A stretch of 55,384 bases of DNA, from positions 1-55,384 of the forward strand of contig BBXU01001030.1 in the NCBI GenBank assembly GCA_001598975.1. Reading direction: 5' to 3'. The notes under the pieces were generated by a model. That model did not search any database. It worked only from the letters and a program-made list of their open reading frames with translations, and had not been told where the DNA came from. Position numbers and translations under genes: made by a program. This DNA comes from Parachlorella kessleri. Lineage: Eukaryota; Chlorophyta; Trebouxiophyceae; Chlorellales; Chlorellaceae. This document shows positions 24,801 through 33,449 of this stretch, piece by piece. Position 1 is the first letter of the stretch. Every line of letters starts with the position of its first letter.

Positions 24801-27800
24801 GCTGGTTGTCATAGGCAAGGGTGCGGCCTTTGGCCAGGCCGAGGCCCAGCTCCGCCAACTTGTGGAGGCAGCAGGCCTGCCCTTCCTGGCCACTGCCATG
24901 GGGCGGGGGGTGGTGCCGGATGACAGCTCACTGTGCGTCAACGCAGCGCGCAGCATGGCGCTGGCGGGAGCTGACGTGGCGCTGGTGTTCGGGGCCAGGT
25001 AGGGCATGTACTAGTTGTTCCCTCTGGGGACCGTAAGGGGGCTGTGCTGGGTTGCGGCAGCTTGCTGCTGCGCATGAGCGCAGCACGCAGCCTGGCGCTG
25101 ACGTGGCCGCTGGTGGCCGGGGTCAAGAAGATATAGTACAGTTGTATGGGGGATGGTGTGCTGCTGTGCCTGCCATGCGATTGGCGGCAAGTTGCAGACG
25201 AGGGGGTTCCTGGGGGTTCGCTGCCCATGCGCTGCGGCTGGCTGCAGGAGGCACGAGTGTTGCTTAGGGTTTGCACTGGGTGGTGCTCTCACCCAAGCTA
25301 CCACCTGCAGCCGTGCTGCTCCAAGCTCTCTGTGCACTTGAGGGAGGGCTGCAGCCTGAGTGAGAGTTGCATCATGCCGAGGGCTCTCAGCCGGTGAGGG
25401 CACTAGATCTTGGTCGGTGCACCCGCAGACCCCCATCAATGCTCTTGACTATATATTTCTATGGCTAATGGGGCTCGCCATGCTTTGCCTGCGCTGTGTC
25501 CCCCCGGCTGCAGGCTTAACTGGCAGCTGCACTTCGCAGACCCACCCAAGTGGGGCGAGGCCACCAAGTTTGTGCTGGTGGATCCCCAGCCCAGCGACCG
25601 TGATGCCGCCAAGTGCGCCGCTGTGCTGCGCGGTGACGCTGGGGCGGTGGCAGAGCAGCTGCTGCAGGCCTTGGCAGGTGAGGACCTAGCCATGCTTCTA
25701 CTGTGCTTGTTATGGAATGTTATGTCTACAGGTTTTGTCGGGGCAGTTGCGGAGCAGCTGGTGCAGATGCTGCTGGAGGTACGGCGCCTCTGCTACTCCC
25801 TGAGTTGTCTATGGCTTCAATATCATGGCAAACTGACTGGTCATTGCTGCTGTGGGTTGCTAAGATGGTTCTACCCATTTAGATTTGTTGCTGTTATGTG
25901 TTTCGGTGCCTCAACTAGCGGTGGCGCTGTAGCTATGCTCCTGGGACAGCTTCCTTTCCGACACAAGGCATCCGCCTTTGCCTGGTGCGCCACAGGCGTC
26001 AAAGTTGCTGGAAAAAACATAGGCCACTGCTTCACCACCTCGCTCCTATGCTTGCCCCTGCATTCACCAAGCTCCCTTTCAGCTGACTGGGAGCAGCCCA
26101 CCTCATCTGAGTCAAAAGGCCACCTCAGCCCACCATGTACTCTGGTTATGCTAGGAGCCAACGGGTTGCTGAAATTCATTGCTGTTTCTTCCCTGCCCTC
26201 CCTCCTCTCGCAGGCGCCAAGCCTGATGCAGCAGACTGGGTACACAGCCTCACCAGCAAGGTGTCTGCTGCAAGGGAGAAGCTAGCAGCCAAGCTGCAGA
26301 AGGTGGCGCACCCTCTGGACTACCCCACGACGCTGGCAGTGATCCGGGAAGCAATCAACGGGGTCACCCCTGCCCCTGTTGTCGTGTCGGAAGGCGCCAA
26401 CACCATGGACAATGCCAGGTAGAGAGGACTCCCCGCTAGTCACTCTGGGATCTGCTGGAGCCGGTATGAGATCCCCGCACTTGGCTGGATGCTGCGGCAT
26501 CTTTGGCACTGTGGGCAAAGCATGCCACAAAATCTTAGCAGGATTCCCGCGTGCCACTCTGCAGGGTGCTGCTGGAGCCGGTGCGAGATCCCCGCACCCG
26601 GCTGGATGCCGGCACCTGGGGCACCATGGGGGTGGGCCCCGGCTACGCCATCGCTGCTGCCACCGTGGACCCTGACCGGCTGGTGGTGGCGGTGGAGGGT
26701 GACTCAGCCTTTGGCTTCAGCGGCATGGAGGTGGAGACTATCTGCAGGTACGGGGATAAGTCCCCAGTCTTTTTCACAAGAGGGGGATTACATGCTTGAG
26801 GGTGGGAGGAGTGGCACTTAAGGGGAGTGTGCGGGTCCGGTGCCCGTCCATTGGACCAACACAGCGAGACAAACGGCTGCAACTGGTAGCAGAGAGGGCT
26901 GGACTGCAGGTCATTAACAGGGGGGTGGTTCGCTGGCGAGCATTTTCTTTGGCTTCGTAGCACGGCGGCAAGGACAGCAGCAGCTGGGGCAGAGGGGTAA
27001 ATGGGTGCTGTTACTAATGGTACATCTTCAGGCGCTCACATTGACATGGACTGTGGGGCACTGTGCAGGTACGGGCAGCAGTGAATGAGAAGTTAGTGCC
27101 GCATGCCATCTATGCTGTGCTGTGCTGTGCAGGTACAACCTTCCCATCACGATCGCCATCTTCAACAACGGCGGCATCTACGGTGGCGACAGGCGCGAAA
27201 CGCCTCTGCGGGAGGCGGCGCAGGCGGGGCTGCAGGCGGCGGGCCACGGCGGTGACCCAGCACCCACTGCTTTCGTGCCCGAGTCCAGGTGGGGAGATAG
27301 TGATTGTTGTATGCTGTATTATTGCTGGAAGGGGGTGGGCGTGTAGGGAGGCGAGGTGGCAGATGTAGCTGGGGTTGGACGCAGCAAGGTTGGGGTCCCA
27401 GAGTGCTGCGCTCACTACTGAGGTGCCGCAAGTCGGATGGGATTTGTTGTTGAGAGAGAGTTTGGAAGAAGTCGAACACTTATTCAGTTGCACAGGGATT
27501 TCCCTCGGATCTGCTGTCGTGGATGGGCGCAGGCTGGTGTCATTCCGACCATGTGCACCAGCCTGCTGTTGTGCGTGCATGCGTTGGGTCCCCCATACCG
27601 ACAGAGCGACTAACCCTGGCTGCCCTGCGGGTGCCCATTGCCAGGTACGAGCTGCTCATTCAGGCGTTTGGGGGGCACGGAGCTGCTGTCAGCACCGCGG
27701 AGGAGCTGCGGGCAGCACTCAAGTGAGTGGGGTGGTGGTTGGTTGCACCTGGCGTATGTGGGCTGCACCCTCACTGCATGTGTCTTCCTTGCCTTGCCGC

Positions 27801-28018
27801 AGCTTCGCTCGTTGTCGCTCTCATGAAATTGGAGGTGGCTGGGGTTGCAGCTTCTGTGGCTTGTGCACTCGAGCAGTTGCCGGGTCCCAAATCATATTTT
27901 TAGCTGCGCCTTAGATCCTGCATCTGAAGTGTGTATCAAATTCGCCACAAGTGCTGCTTGATAACCTGCGGGCTACAATGGCGGCATCCTTGCCTAGCAC
28001 TGGCTGCGGCAGGAAGGC

Positions 28019-28066
<48 letters not shown>

Positions 28067-28230
28067 TTTGTTTAGTTTTTTGTTTATTCATTTGTTCCTG
28101 CTTCTGCTTCAGGGAGGCGTTCACCAGCCGGCGGCCCACGCTGCTGAACGTGGCCATCAACCCAGAGGCTGGAGTGGAAAGCGGCAACGTGCATGCCTTC
28201 AACGCACCCAAGGCCTCCACTGCCGGCTGA
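15862..28230 (+). CDS. fusion protein: AAE3-type acyl/oxalyl-CoA synthetase + 2-hydroxyacyl-CoA lyase / oxalyl-CoA decarboxylase, 1114 aa
   Basis: Twenty-three exons join in frame: 15862-16053, 16352-16429, 16746-16878, 17335-17537, 17885-18091, 18243-18380, 18899-19003, 19573-19699, 20159-20274, 20756-20836, 21076-21174, 21361-21460, 23035-23180, 23370-23567, 23953-24078, 24303-24493, 24798-24998, 25514-25677, 26214-26418, 26565-26747, 27133-27288, 27645-27722, 28113-28230. Residues 1-526 are an AMP-forming synthetase of the AAE3/Pcs60 type: [16 protein letters not shown] (about 173), [10 protein letters not shown] (about 319), GWFHTGDQG (about 396), [18 protein letters not shown] and [11 protein letters not shown] with the catalytic Lys (about 509). 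Residues 527-1114 are a thiamine-diphosphate enzyme: [12 protein letters not shown] with the activating Glu (about 587) and [18 protein letters not shown] through FNNGG (about 982-1011). Phase 1 carries exactly across intron 12, and no Met precedes the lyase core, so one polypeptide is expected. It could convert oxalate to formyl-CoA, or work in alpha-oxidation. No C-terminal peroxisomal signal is present (ends STAG). Reading into intron 12 would stop after QGESM. Confidence 0.85.
16811..17135 (+). repeat. decayed copies of the exon 3 end inside intron 3 of the fusion gene
   Basis: The last 65 or so bases of exon 3 (16811-16878) recur in degenerate form at about 16939-16993, sharing gatcag...tggaggtgca. 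A weaker second copy lies at about 17075-17135, ending in a gccaagggtgagg that mimics the real donor. Identity was judged by eye at about 70 percent for the first copy. Neither copy preserves the reading frame. Confidence 0.55.
17567..17678 (+). repeat. intronic minisatellite, about three 35-40 bp units
   Basis: Three G-rich units that start ggggtccgtcctgtcag or ggggtgcgtgcagtcag occur in tandem in intron 4 of the fusion gene. They are non-coding and likely arose by local duplication. Confidence 0.7.
18971..19320 (+). repeat. exon 7 end plus its donor, repeated in intron 7
   Basis: The end of exon 7 with its splice donor (18971-19031, containing ggtgggcaaggcacagggct) recurs at 19081-19140 and again, more decayed, at 19261-19320. 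A short fourth remnant (gtgaggacattgcctgg) lies near 19200. Each copy keeps the tgtcaaggtgcgg-like boundary or a derivative of it. Only the first joins the reading frame. Confidence 0.7.
19406..19432 (+). repeat. poly-G tracts (16 G and 9 G) in intron 7
   Basis: Two G homopolymers, 19406-19421 and 19424-19432, are separated by TC. A similar 14-G run lies at 21495-21508 in intron 12. They could form quadruplex structures on the coding strand or pause replication. Exact lengths are prone to sequencing error. Confidence 0.8.
19462..19530 (+). pseudogene. decayed copy of the exon 8 start (pseudo-exon) upstream of exon 8
   Basis: The segment with gtcaccattctggacgatga repeats the start of the real exon 8 at 19573 (gtcaccatcctggatgacaa). 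It is open for about 20 codons ([11 protein letters not shown]), but the sequence diverges after the first eight residues and the preceding AG acceptor is lost. Exon 8 at 19573 is the copy that keeps the family sequence. Confidence 0.65.
20098..20180 (+). repeat. duplicated acceptor/start of exon 9
   Basis: The segment ccctgaaggcggctggttcc at 20099-20118 repeats the real acceptor and exon start ccctgcaggcggctggttcc at 20151-20170. The upstream copy has lost the AG acceptor (GCAG to GAAG). A third, weaker echo lies near 19925-19965. Confidence 0.7.
21461..23034 (+). other. intron 12 at the synthetase-lyase junction (1.57 kb)
   Basis: This is the longest intron of the gene and lies exactly between the two enzymatic halves. 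It has a canonical GTGAGT donor and a TTTTGCAG acceptor. It contains a 14-G run at 21495-21508 and a short agtct repeat near 22915-22932. No lyase-type start exon and no convincing promoter could be recognised in it. If retained, it would end the synthetase half after five extra residues. Confidence 0.7.
23823..23996 (+). repeat. direct duplication of the exon 15 start with its acceptor
   Basis: The unit 23823-23899 (gccttgccc...gaatgcagaaccagg...) is repeated at 23925-23996, where it forms the real acceptor and start of exon 15. By eye roughly 85 percent of bases match, with small indels. The upstream copy keeps an intact GCAG acceptor. A 1-base deletion in it breaks the frame after [15 protein letters not shown] codons. 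Confidence 0.85.
24937..25128 (+). repeat. decayed copy of the exon 17 end in intron 17
   Basis: The end of exon 17 (24937-24998 plus donor) recurs at about 25063-25128 as gcgcagcacgcagcctggcg followed by acgtgg, with a 9-base gap and substitutions. The donor-like boundary of the copy has decayed to gtcaag. Confidence 0.65.
26431..26630 (+). repeat. direct duplication of the exon 20 start with its acceptor
   Basis: The unit at 26431-26515 (containing tgctggagccggtatgagat) repeats the real acceptor region and exon 20 start at 26545-26630 (tgctggagccggtgcgagat). The upstream copy has lost the GCAG acceptor through a 2-base deletion, so the downstream copy is used. Identity is about 80 percent by eye. 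Confidence 0.85.
28020..28069 (+). repeat. (TATT)n microsatellite, about 12 units
   Basis: About 50 bp of uninterrupted TATT/TTTA tetranucleotides lie in the last intron of the fusion gene, about 45 bp before the exon 23 acceptor. They may serve as part of an extended pyrimidine/AT-rich tract. Confidence 0.95.
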
Positions 28231-29575
28231 CGGCGTGCACTGTCTTTGATATAAGGCGCTGGCTGAGCTGCGGTATCTTGAGGTTGGCACGCACAGCCAA
28301 GGGCAGGGGCTTTGGCTAGCAACACCGGCCGGCTGGGGGGTGGAGAGTTGTCCATGGCGTTACACGCCCAAGGCATGGCCAGGTGCAGCTTTTGTGCATG
28401 CTGTCAGTAGAAAATGACTATTGGCGGCTGCTTGGCGGGTGGTTGCCTCAAGGCTTCTTCGGGGATTGTTTGGCTTCAGTATTGGCATTCCTGTGGGTGA
28501 CCATGCGCTTCTTCAATTATTTCGAGACCATTAATGTGGTCTCTGTATGCATCTGGGTCTAGGACATTCTTTTCTACAGCTACTGGGAACAACTGTGTTG
28601 CATTTTCTTGTTGAGCATTGTGCTTGACTTGATTGCAAGGTTCACCTGGCCTGGGACCCTGCAGGCTGGTAGGGGTGGCAGGCAGTGGCAATATACGTCT
28701 TTGCGCTATGCATTCTTGTGAAGACAGGCTCTGCGGACCTCTTGTCAGCTTCCATTTCCTTATGCCAAAGCCGTAACCTGGGCCTTGTGCACGCGCGGGC
28801 ACGGCATCAGAAGGCCGTGTTAGCTTGCTGAAGGAACTGAGGCATTGATATCACCCACACTGAAATTGCCCATGTTTCACGTAGAGCAGAACATTGAAAC
28901 AAGCAACGTGTGGGCTGGTGACACGGCTGGTGAAACCACAGGCGTTGATGGCTCTAACCTGGAGCCTAAATTGAGCTCTGTTGACTGCCCGTGCGGCCCA
29001 TCAGTTATGTCAACTTTTGTACGCGCTGGCAAGGTTTCTGTGCTTTACAGCACTCAACAGGGCAAGTGCTGCTCAAACACCCTTCAGCGCGCGTTCGTCA
29101 TCATCAGTCAACTGGGAAGGTTCAACATATCTGGAAGGCCATGGCCTAGGGGTTAATGAGCAGGAGATTACTCGACATGCTCCCAAGACGAGTGCAAATA
29201 TATTGAGAGGACCCCAGCGCCGTGTGACGGGCTTGCCAACAAGTCGCCATCAGCTGGGAAAGTCTTGCAGGCTGCGCAAGTGAGGAACTGCTAACATCCT
29301 GTGCTAAGCACCCATTCTACGTGAACTCTATTGCCACAACATCACTCCTACAGGCCTGCCTTTAGCGGGGGGGTCGTGTATCTCATAAGTGTCCCATGTG
29401 TGCGGGCTGCCAGAAGGTCAAGGTGATAAAGAGAGCGATAGTTCATCAACAGGGAGGAACACGCACCAGTGCCAGCATGAAGCCAGTGGGTCCAGGAATG
29501 ACAGTACCTGACAGGGCTGGTCACTGTGTATAGGAGCGACTCGGTATTTGAGCCGGCGAGGGTCAGGAAGCGAAC
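28231..29575. other. intergenic between the fusion gene and the PhyH gene
   Basis: 1.35 kb hold the 3' UTR of the fusion gene and the promoter of the dioxygenase gene. A minus-strand open frame at 28476-28802 has no recognisable domain and no splice context, so I do not call it. Otherwise nothing coding was seen. Confidence 0.5.
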
Positions 29576-32500
29576 ATGGGCAAGGAGGTCCCGGCAGAGC
29601 TGGCTTGGCCCCCTGACGGACTTGATGCCCCCTACCCGCTGACGCCCCAGCAAGTTGACTTCTACAAGCGAAACGGCTTCATCCGGCTGAAGAACGTGCT
29701 CAGCCCTGAGACCCTGGCGCACTATGCCAAGGCTATCCAAGCAGAGGTCTGTATGGCCGTTGTCTAGCGACTGTTACATGTGGCACTTGCATCTGGTGTG
29801 GTGGGGGTTTCACCAGCATGAAAGACGATGCACCATCAGGAAAAGGCATGGGGGAGTTTCGAAAGCCTGTATGGCGCTGCTGCAGATCTTGGAATACCCC
29901 GGATCAAAGGAAGGCGCCACCTGCACAATACTTCCAATTTAAAAAAGCCTTGTCCTCGCTACAGGTGGACAAAGCCGACCACACACCGCTGGAGGATGAA
30001 GAGGCTTACGCCTCCGCTTTCATCCAGGTGCAAGCTTGCCTGTCATGTACCTTGGTTTTGCTGCACCCCAGCATCAGTCACATAGGAAATGTGCTTCTTC
30101 CGCTGAGGAATCTTGATTGGAGACAAGCCTAAGGATGCAACATGGCCAGGCACAGGTGTGGGCTGGAGCTTGTGGTTAGCAACACCTGGCAGCACATGCT
30201 CAGGAAGCTTGCATCCTAGGGGAACATGGGTGTGCTAGGGCAAGTGCGGTTCGCCTTGAGTCAGACGGTCAGAACCTCCACCTGATGCTGGCGCTGCTGT
30301 GCCTGCTGTGGTGACCTGCCTCCAGGTCATCAACCTGTGGCTCCTCAACCAGACCTGCCGAGAGTTTGTCTTTGGCAAGCGCCTGGCGCGGCTCGCAGCA
30401 CAGCTGTTGGAGGTGGGTGGGATCTATGGAAAGGAATGTCAAGAACGAAGGAAAGAAAGAAAGAAAGAAGGGGCAGAGGACGGCAATACACACACAGTTG
30501 CCGGTGGTGGGTGGCACACCTGGTTACGGGTCCCGCTTGGCCTGCCCCATGTTCCACTCTTTGTTCTCTCCGAGTGGCTGCCTTTGGCGGCCTGCTAGTG
30601 CCTGGCAGCACCGCATTGTTTGAAGGTCGTTAGTCTATGTAGCGGTAAGTGACACAGGGTCAGGGGGCTGAGGTGTTTTCCGGCCTGCCAGCACCCTCTG
30701 ACCAACTTGCTGGTTACAATGTTCACTACTGTAACACCACGGCCAGCATGGCAACCACCTGAGTGTTGTGTGGTCCCTAATACAGGGGCAAGGGCACATG
30801 GGAAGGGTGTCCCCTCTGGGTGGCCCCACTGCAATGACCTGACCTCTCATGCAATGGCATAACCGTCTAATCACATGTTCTGTACGGTGGCTAGGTGGAC
30901 GGCGTGCGGGTTTACCACGACCAAGCCCTATTCAAGAGCCCTGGGGGCGGCCACACCCCCTGGCACTGCGACCAGTTCTACTGGTGAGCAAGTAGACAGT
31001 GCGATCAGCACAGCAGGGCTCGGGAGTGGGTCTTGCTTTTGGACCAACAATGCCGGGGCTTGACCGGCTGGGGAGAGGGGGCTGCAGCAGTGAGAAGGTA
31101 GCACGGACGCTGGGCATGGCTAAGAAATTCCATTTTCCTTGTCATCTGTGCGTTTCTGTTAAGGTACTACCTTGGTAAGTGCCCTCTCAACTTCCCAAGG
31201 GCGATTTGGAGACGCCTGATAAGTGGCTAAGGCTGCTACAAGGGGGCCAGTAGCGGGGTGCGGTACTCCCAACCATGTAGTATGTTAAACCCAACGCCCC
31301 AGCACAGTCGGGTGGCGGTTGGCTGTTCGGCTGGGCTAGGTTGACTATCGCTCCAGGGAGATGCCACATTCAGCTTGCTGCAGGCCCCTCAGTAGTGACA
31401 AAACGGTGACCGCCTGGGTCCCTTTGGTGGCTGTGCCTCCTGAGCGCGGCCCCCTGGAGTTTGCCGCTGGCAGTCACAAGCAAGACCTGGGGCGTAGCGT
31501 CGGCATCGGGTGAGTGGCCAGGGGCTACTCACGCCTCCTCCCAACATTGATAAACTAACAGCAAAGGAGGTGGATGGTTCTTACGTTGACTTCATAGGCT
31601 CCCACGTCAGTCAAGCCCATGCACGACTTCTCATAGGGACGGGCATCCTTGGCATCTTGGCTCGTGTCCAGTCGGGAGCCAGCGGCGAGTTTGCCTTTGA
31701 GCCGAATGCCCAGGTATCTCCCGACCTGACACGAGCTGCTGGCCCACTGCTGCAGGAGGGAGAGCGACAAGCATGTGGGGGCAGCTGTGGAACAAGGGGG
31801 CTTTGAAGTGGTCAGGGGTGGCTTTGAGCTGGGCGAGGTCTCCTTCCACTCTGGCTGGACCTTCCATAGGTATATGGATAATGTTTTCGGATGGTAGCAG
31901 GCACATGCAGACAGAGGAGAGGTAGGGGGCCCTCCACAGGTATTGCCACGAAGTTACCCGACATCCCCAGGAATCAAGTTTCTGACTGAGGACTAATGCT
32001 GGCCTGCAGCTGGAATCCAACACTCCTGCGCGGGCTGGGACGGTATGAATCACACTGTACAAAGGACACTGCTTGCGAGATTAATAAGTGTAGACCCCCA
32101 CCACCCCACCCACCAACGTGGCCTGGCTGCCAAGACAAGGACGCTGCTGTGCCCAATGTGAACAGGGCTGACGAGAACGTGAGCAAGGAGTGGCGCAACG
32201 TGATGACTATCATCTTCATGGACAAAGACATGGTGAGAGGTTTGATCCTCTTGTGCTGCTGTTGAGGCACTGGCTAACTTGCATTCACTCGGCAGCTGGA
32301 AGGCCTGTGGTCCAGTTGTCACACATCATTCTGTCATTAGTAAGGGTGGCAGATAGTGCGAACAGAGGGTTATGGGCAGATTGCACTGACAGGGCTGGAC
32401 GCGGGAATGCTCCTGAGGTTCATCGAGTAGTTCTCTCCCCGAGACAAGCCAAGGCCACGAGAATAGCAGCCTGTTAGCCCTGGGTTTCTTTCAGCGGGCT

Positions 32501-32806
32501 GGATGTTGCGTTCCAGGCATTTGCAGGCATGGGGAGCAGCAAGCCATTCTGGACGGGGAGTCCTGGGCCAGCTCTCGTGCTGCAGAATTTTTGCTTAGGC
32601 CGGCATCCACTAGATGCACAGGACTCCGTCATTTCAACCATTGCCTAGTTTGTAATGTGCTACATGCTGTGCAGGTCATGACCGAACCCTGCAATGAAAA
32701 CCAAAGGGTGGACTGGGAGAGGTACCTTGGCGGTGTGAGCCCGGGCCAAGTCTGTGCTGGCATCCGCAACCCGCTGATTTGGGAGCGTGGTGGTGTGGGC
32801 ATTTAG
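29576..32806 (+). CDS. phytanoyl-CoA dioxygenase (PhyH) family protein, 282 aa
   Basis: Eight exons: 29576-29746, 29965-30027, 30326-30412, 30895-30983, 31384-31509, 31756-31869, 32166-32232, 32675-32806; phases agree throughout. The family comprises Fe(II)/2-oxoglutarate dioxygenases, and the namesake adds a 2-hydroxyl to branched acyl-CoA. The N-terminal DFYKRNGFIRLKNVLSPE matches the usual start of the fold. The metal site reads TPWHCDQFYW (His about 131, Asp about 133), followed by KTVTAWVPLVAV and GPLEFAAGSHK. The distal His region reads SFHSGWTFHR (about 209-217) with the 2-oxoglutarate-binding Arg at the end. Length is normal. No clear targeting signal or PTS1 (ends GVGI). It lies 1.35 kb downstream of the synthetase-lyase fusion on the same strand, and its product class is the substrate class of that lyase. 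Actual substrate is unproven, since many PhyH-like proteins act elsewhere. Confidence 0.88.
30451..30470 (+). repeat. short (GAAA)n microsatellite
   Basis: About five GAAA units lie in intron 3 of the PhyH gene, a simple slippage-prone repeat. Confidence 0.85.
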
Positions 32807-33449
32807 TAAGTTGCCATTGCCCGGCTCATGCTGCATGCGCGGGCTAGACTGGGGAGTGAAACAGACTTATGCCTGACAACTTAGCAGCAAGTAGGGCTTG
32901 AGCTATGGAGATGAACAAAATCAGTCCAGGGGAAGTCTAGCACATGGCCCTGCCTGGGCTGATACTAGGGCTTTCGTGGTTATTTGAGCTTGAACGACGA
33001 AAGGACCCTTCCTTACACTGCGGACCCTACAAAAGAGTGTCACAAAACTGGGTCCTGTCAGCTCTATAGCCAGATGAATGCTGCAAACGTACAGTTTGTC
33101 TGAGACACTAGTGCCACTCTTGTAGGGCGTACACTGCAGGCCTATGCTACATTCTACGTTTTAGATTCGAGATAATCACAGATTCCTATCAATCCGTGGC
33201 TGCTGGGACGCTAATCTGCTAGTCGAAAAACAGACTAACGCCTGCAAAATTGCAGCAGAGGAGCATTGCACCTAACCTTGGCTGTGCTTGTGACTTATGC
33301 AAAAGCCCTCCATATAGCTGTATACTATCTCCACTCTGTTCGCACCTGCCACCTTCACTAAAAGACTGGGGTCCTAAGGCCCACCCATACTCTGGCATCC
33401 AAATGCTAGGTTACACATCACCGTCAACTCCTGACGCATGAGGGACACG
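32807..33449. other. convergent intergenic region
   Basis: Two genes end toward each other here (PhyH on plus, knuckle protein on minus), so both 3' UTRs and polyadenylation sites are expected. No coding feature was seen. Confidence 0.55.

Noticed and set aside
28476..28802. Minus-strand 108-aa ORF between the fusion and PhyH genes
   Set aside because: No recognisable domain, no partner exons, and it lies in the expected 3' UTR or promoter sequence.
31145..31172. Mini-exon gtactaccttg in the PhyH gene
   Set aside because: It has splice-like edges, but including it breaks the frame and the conserved FYWPL segment. Skipping it restores the family sequence.
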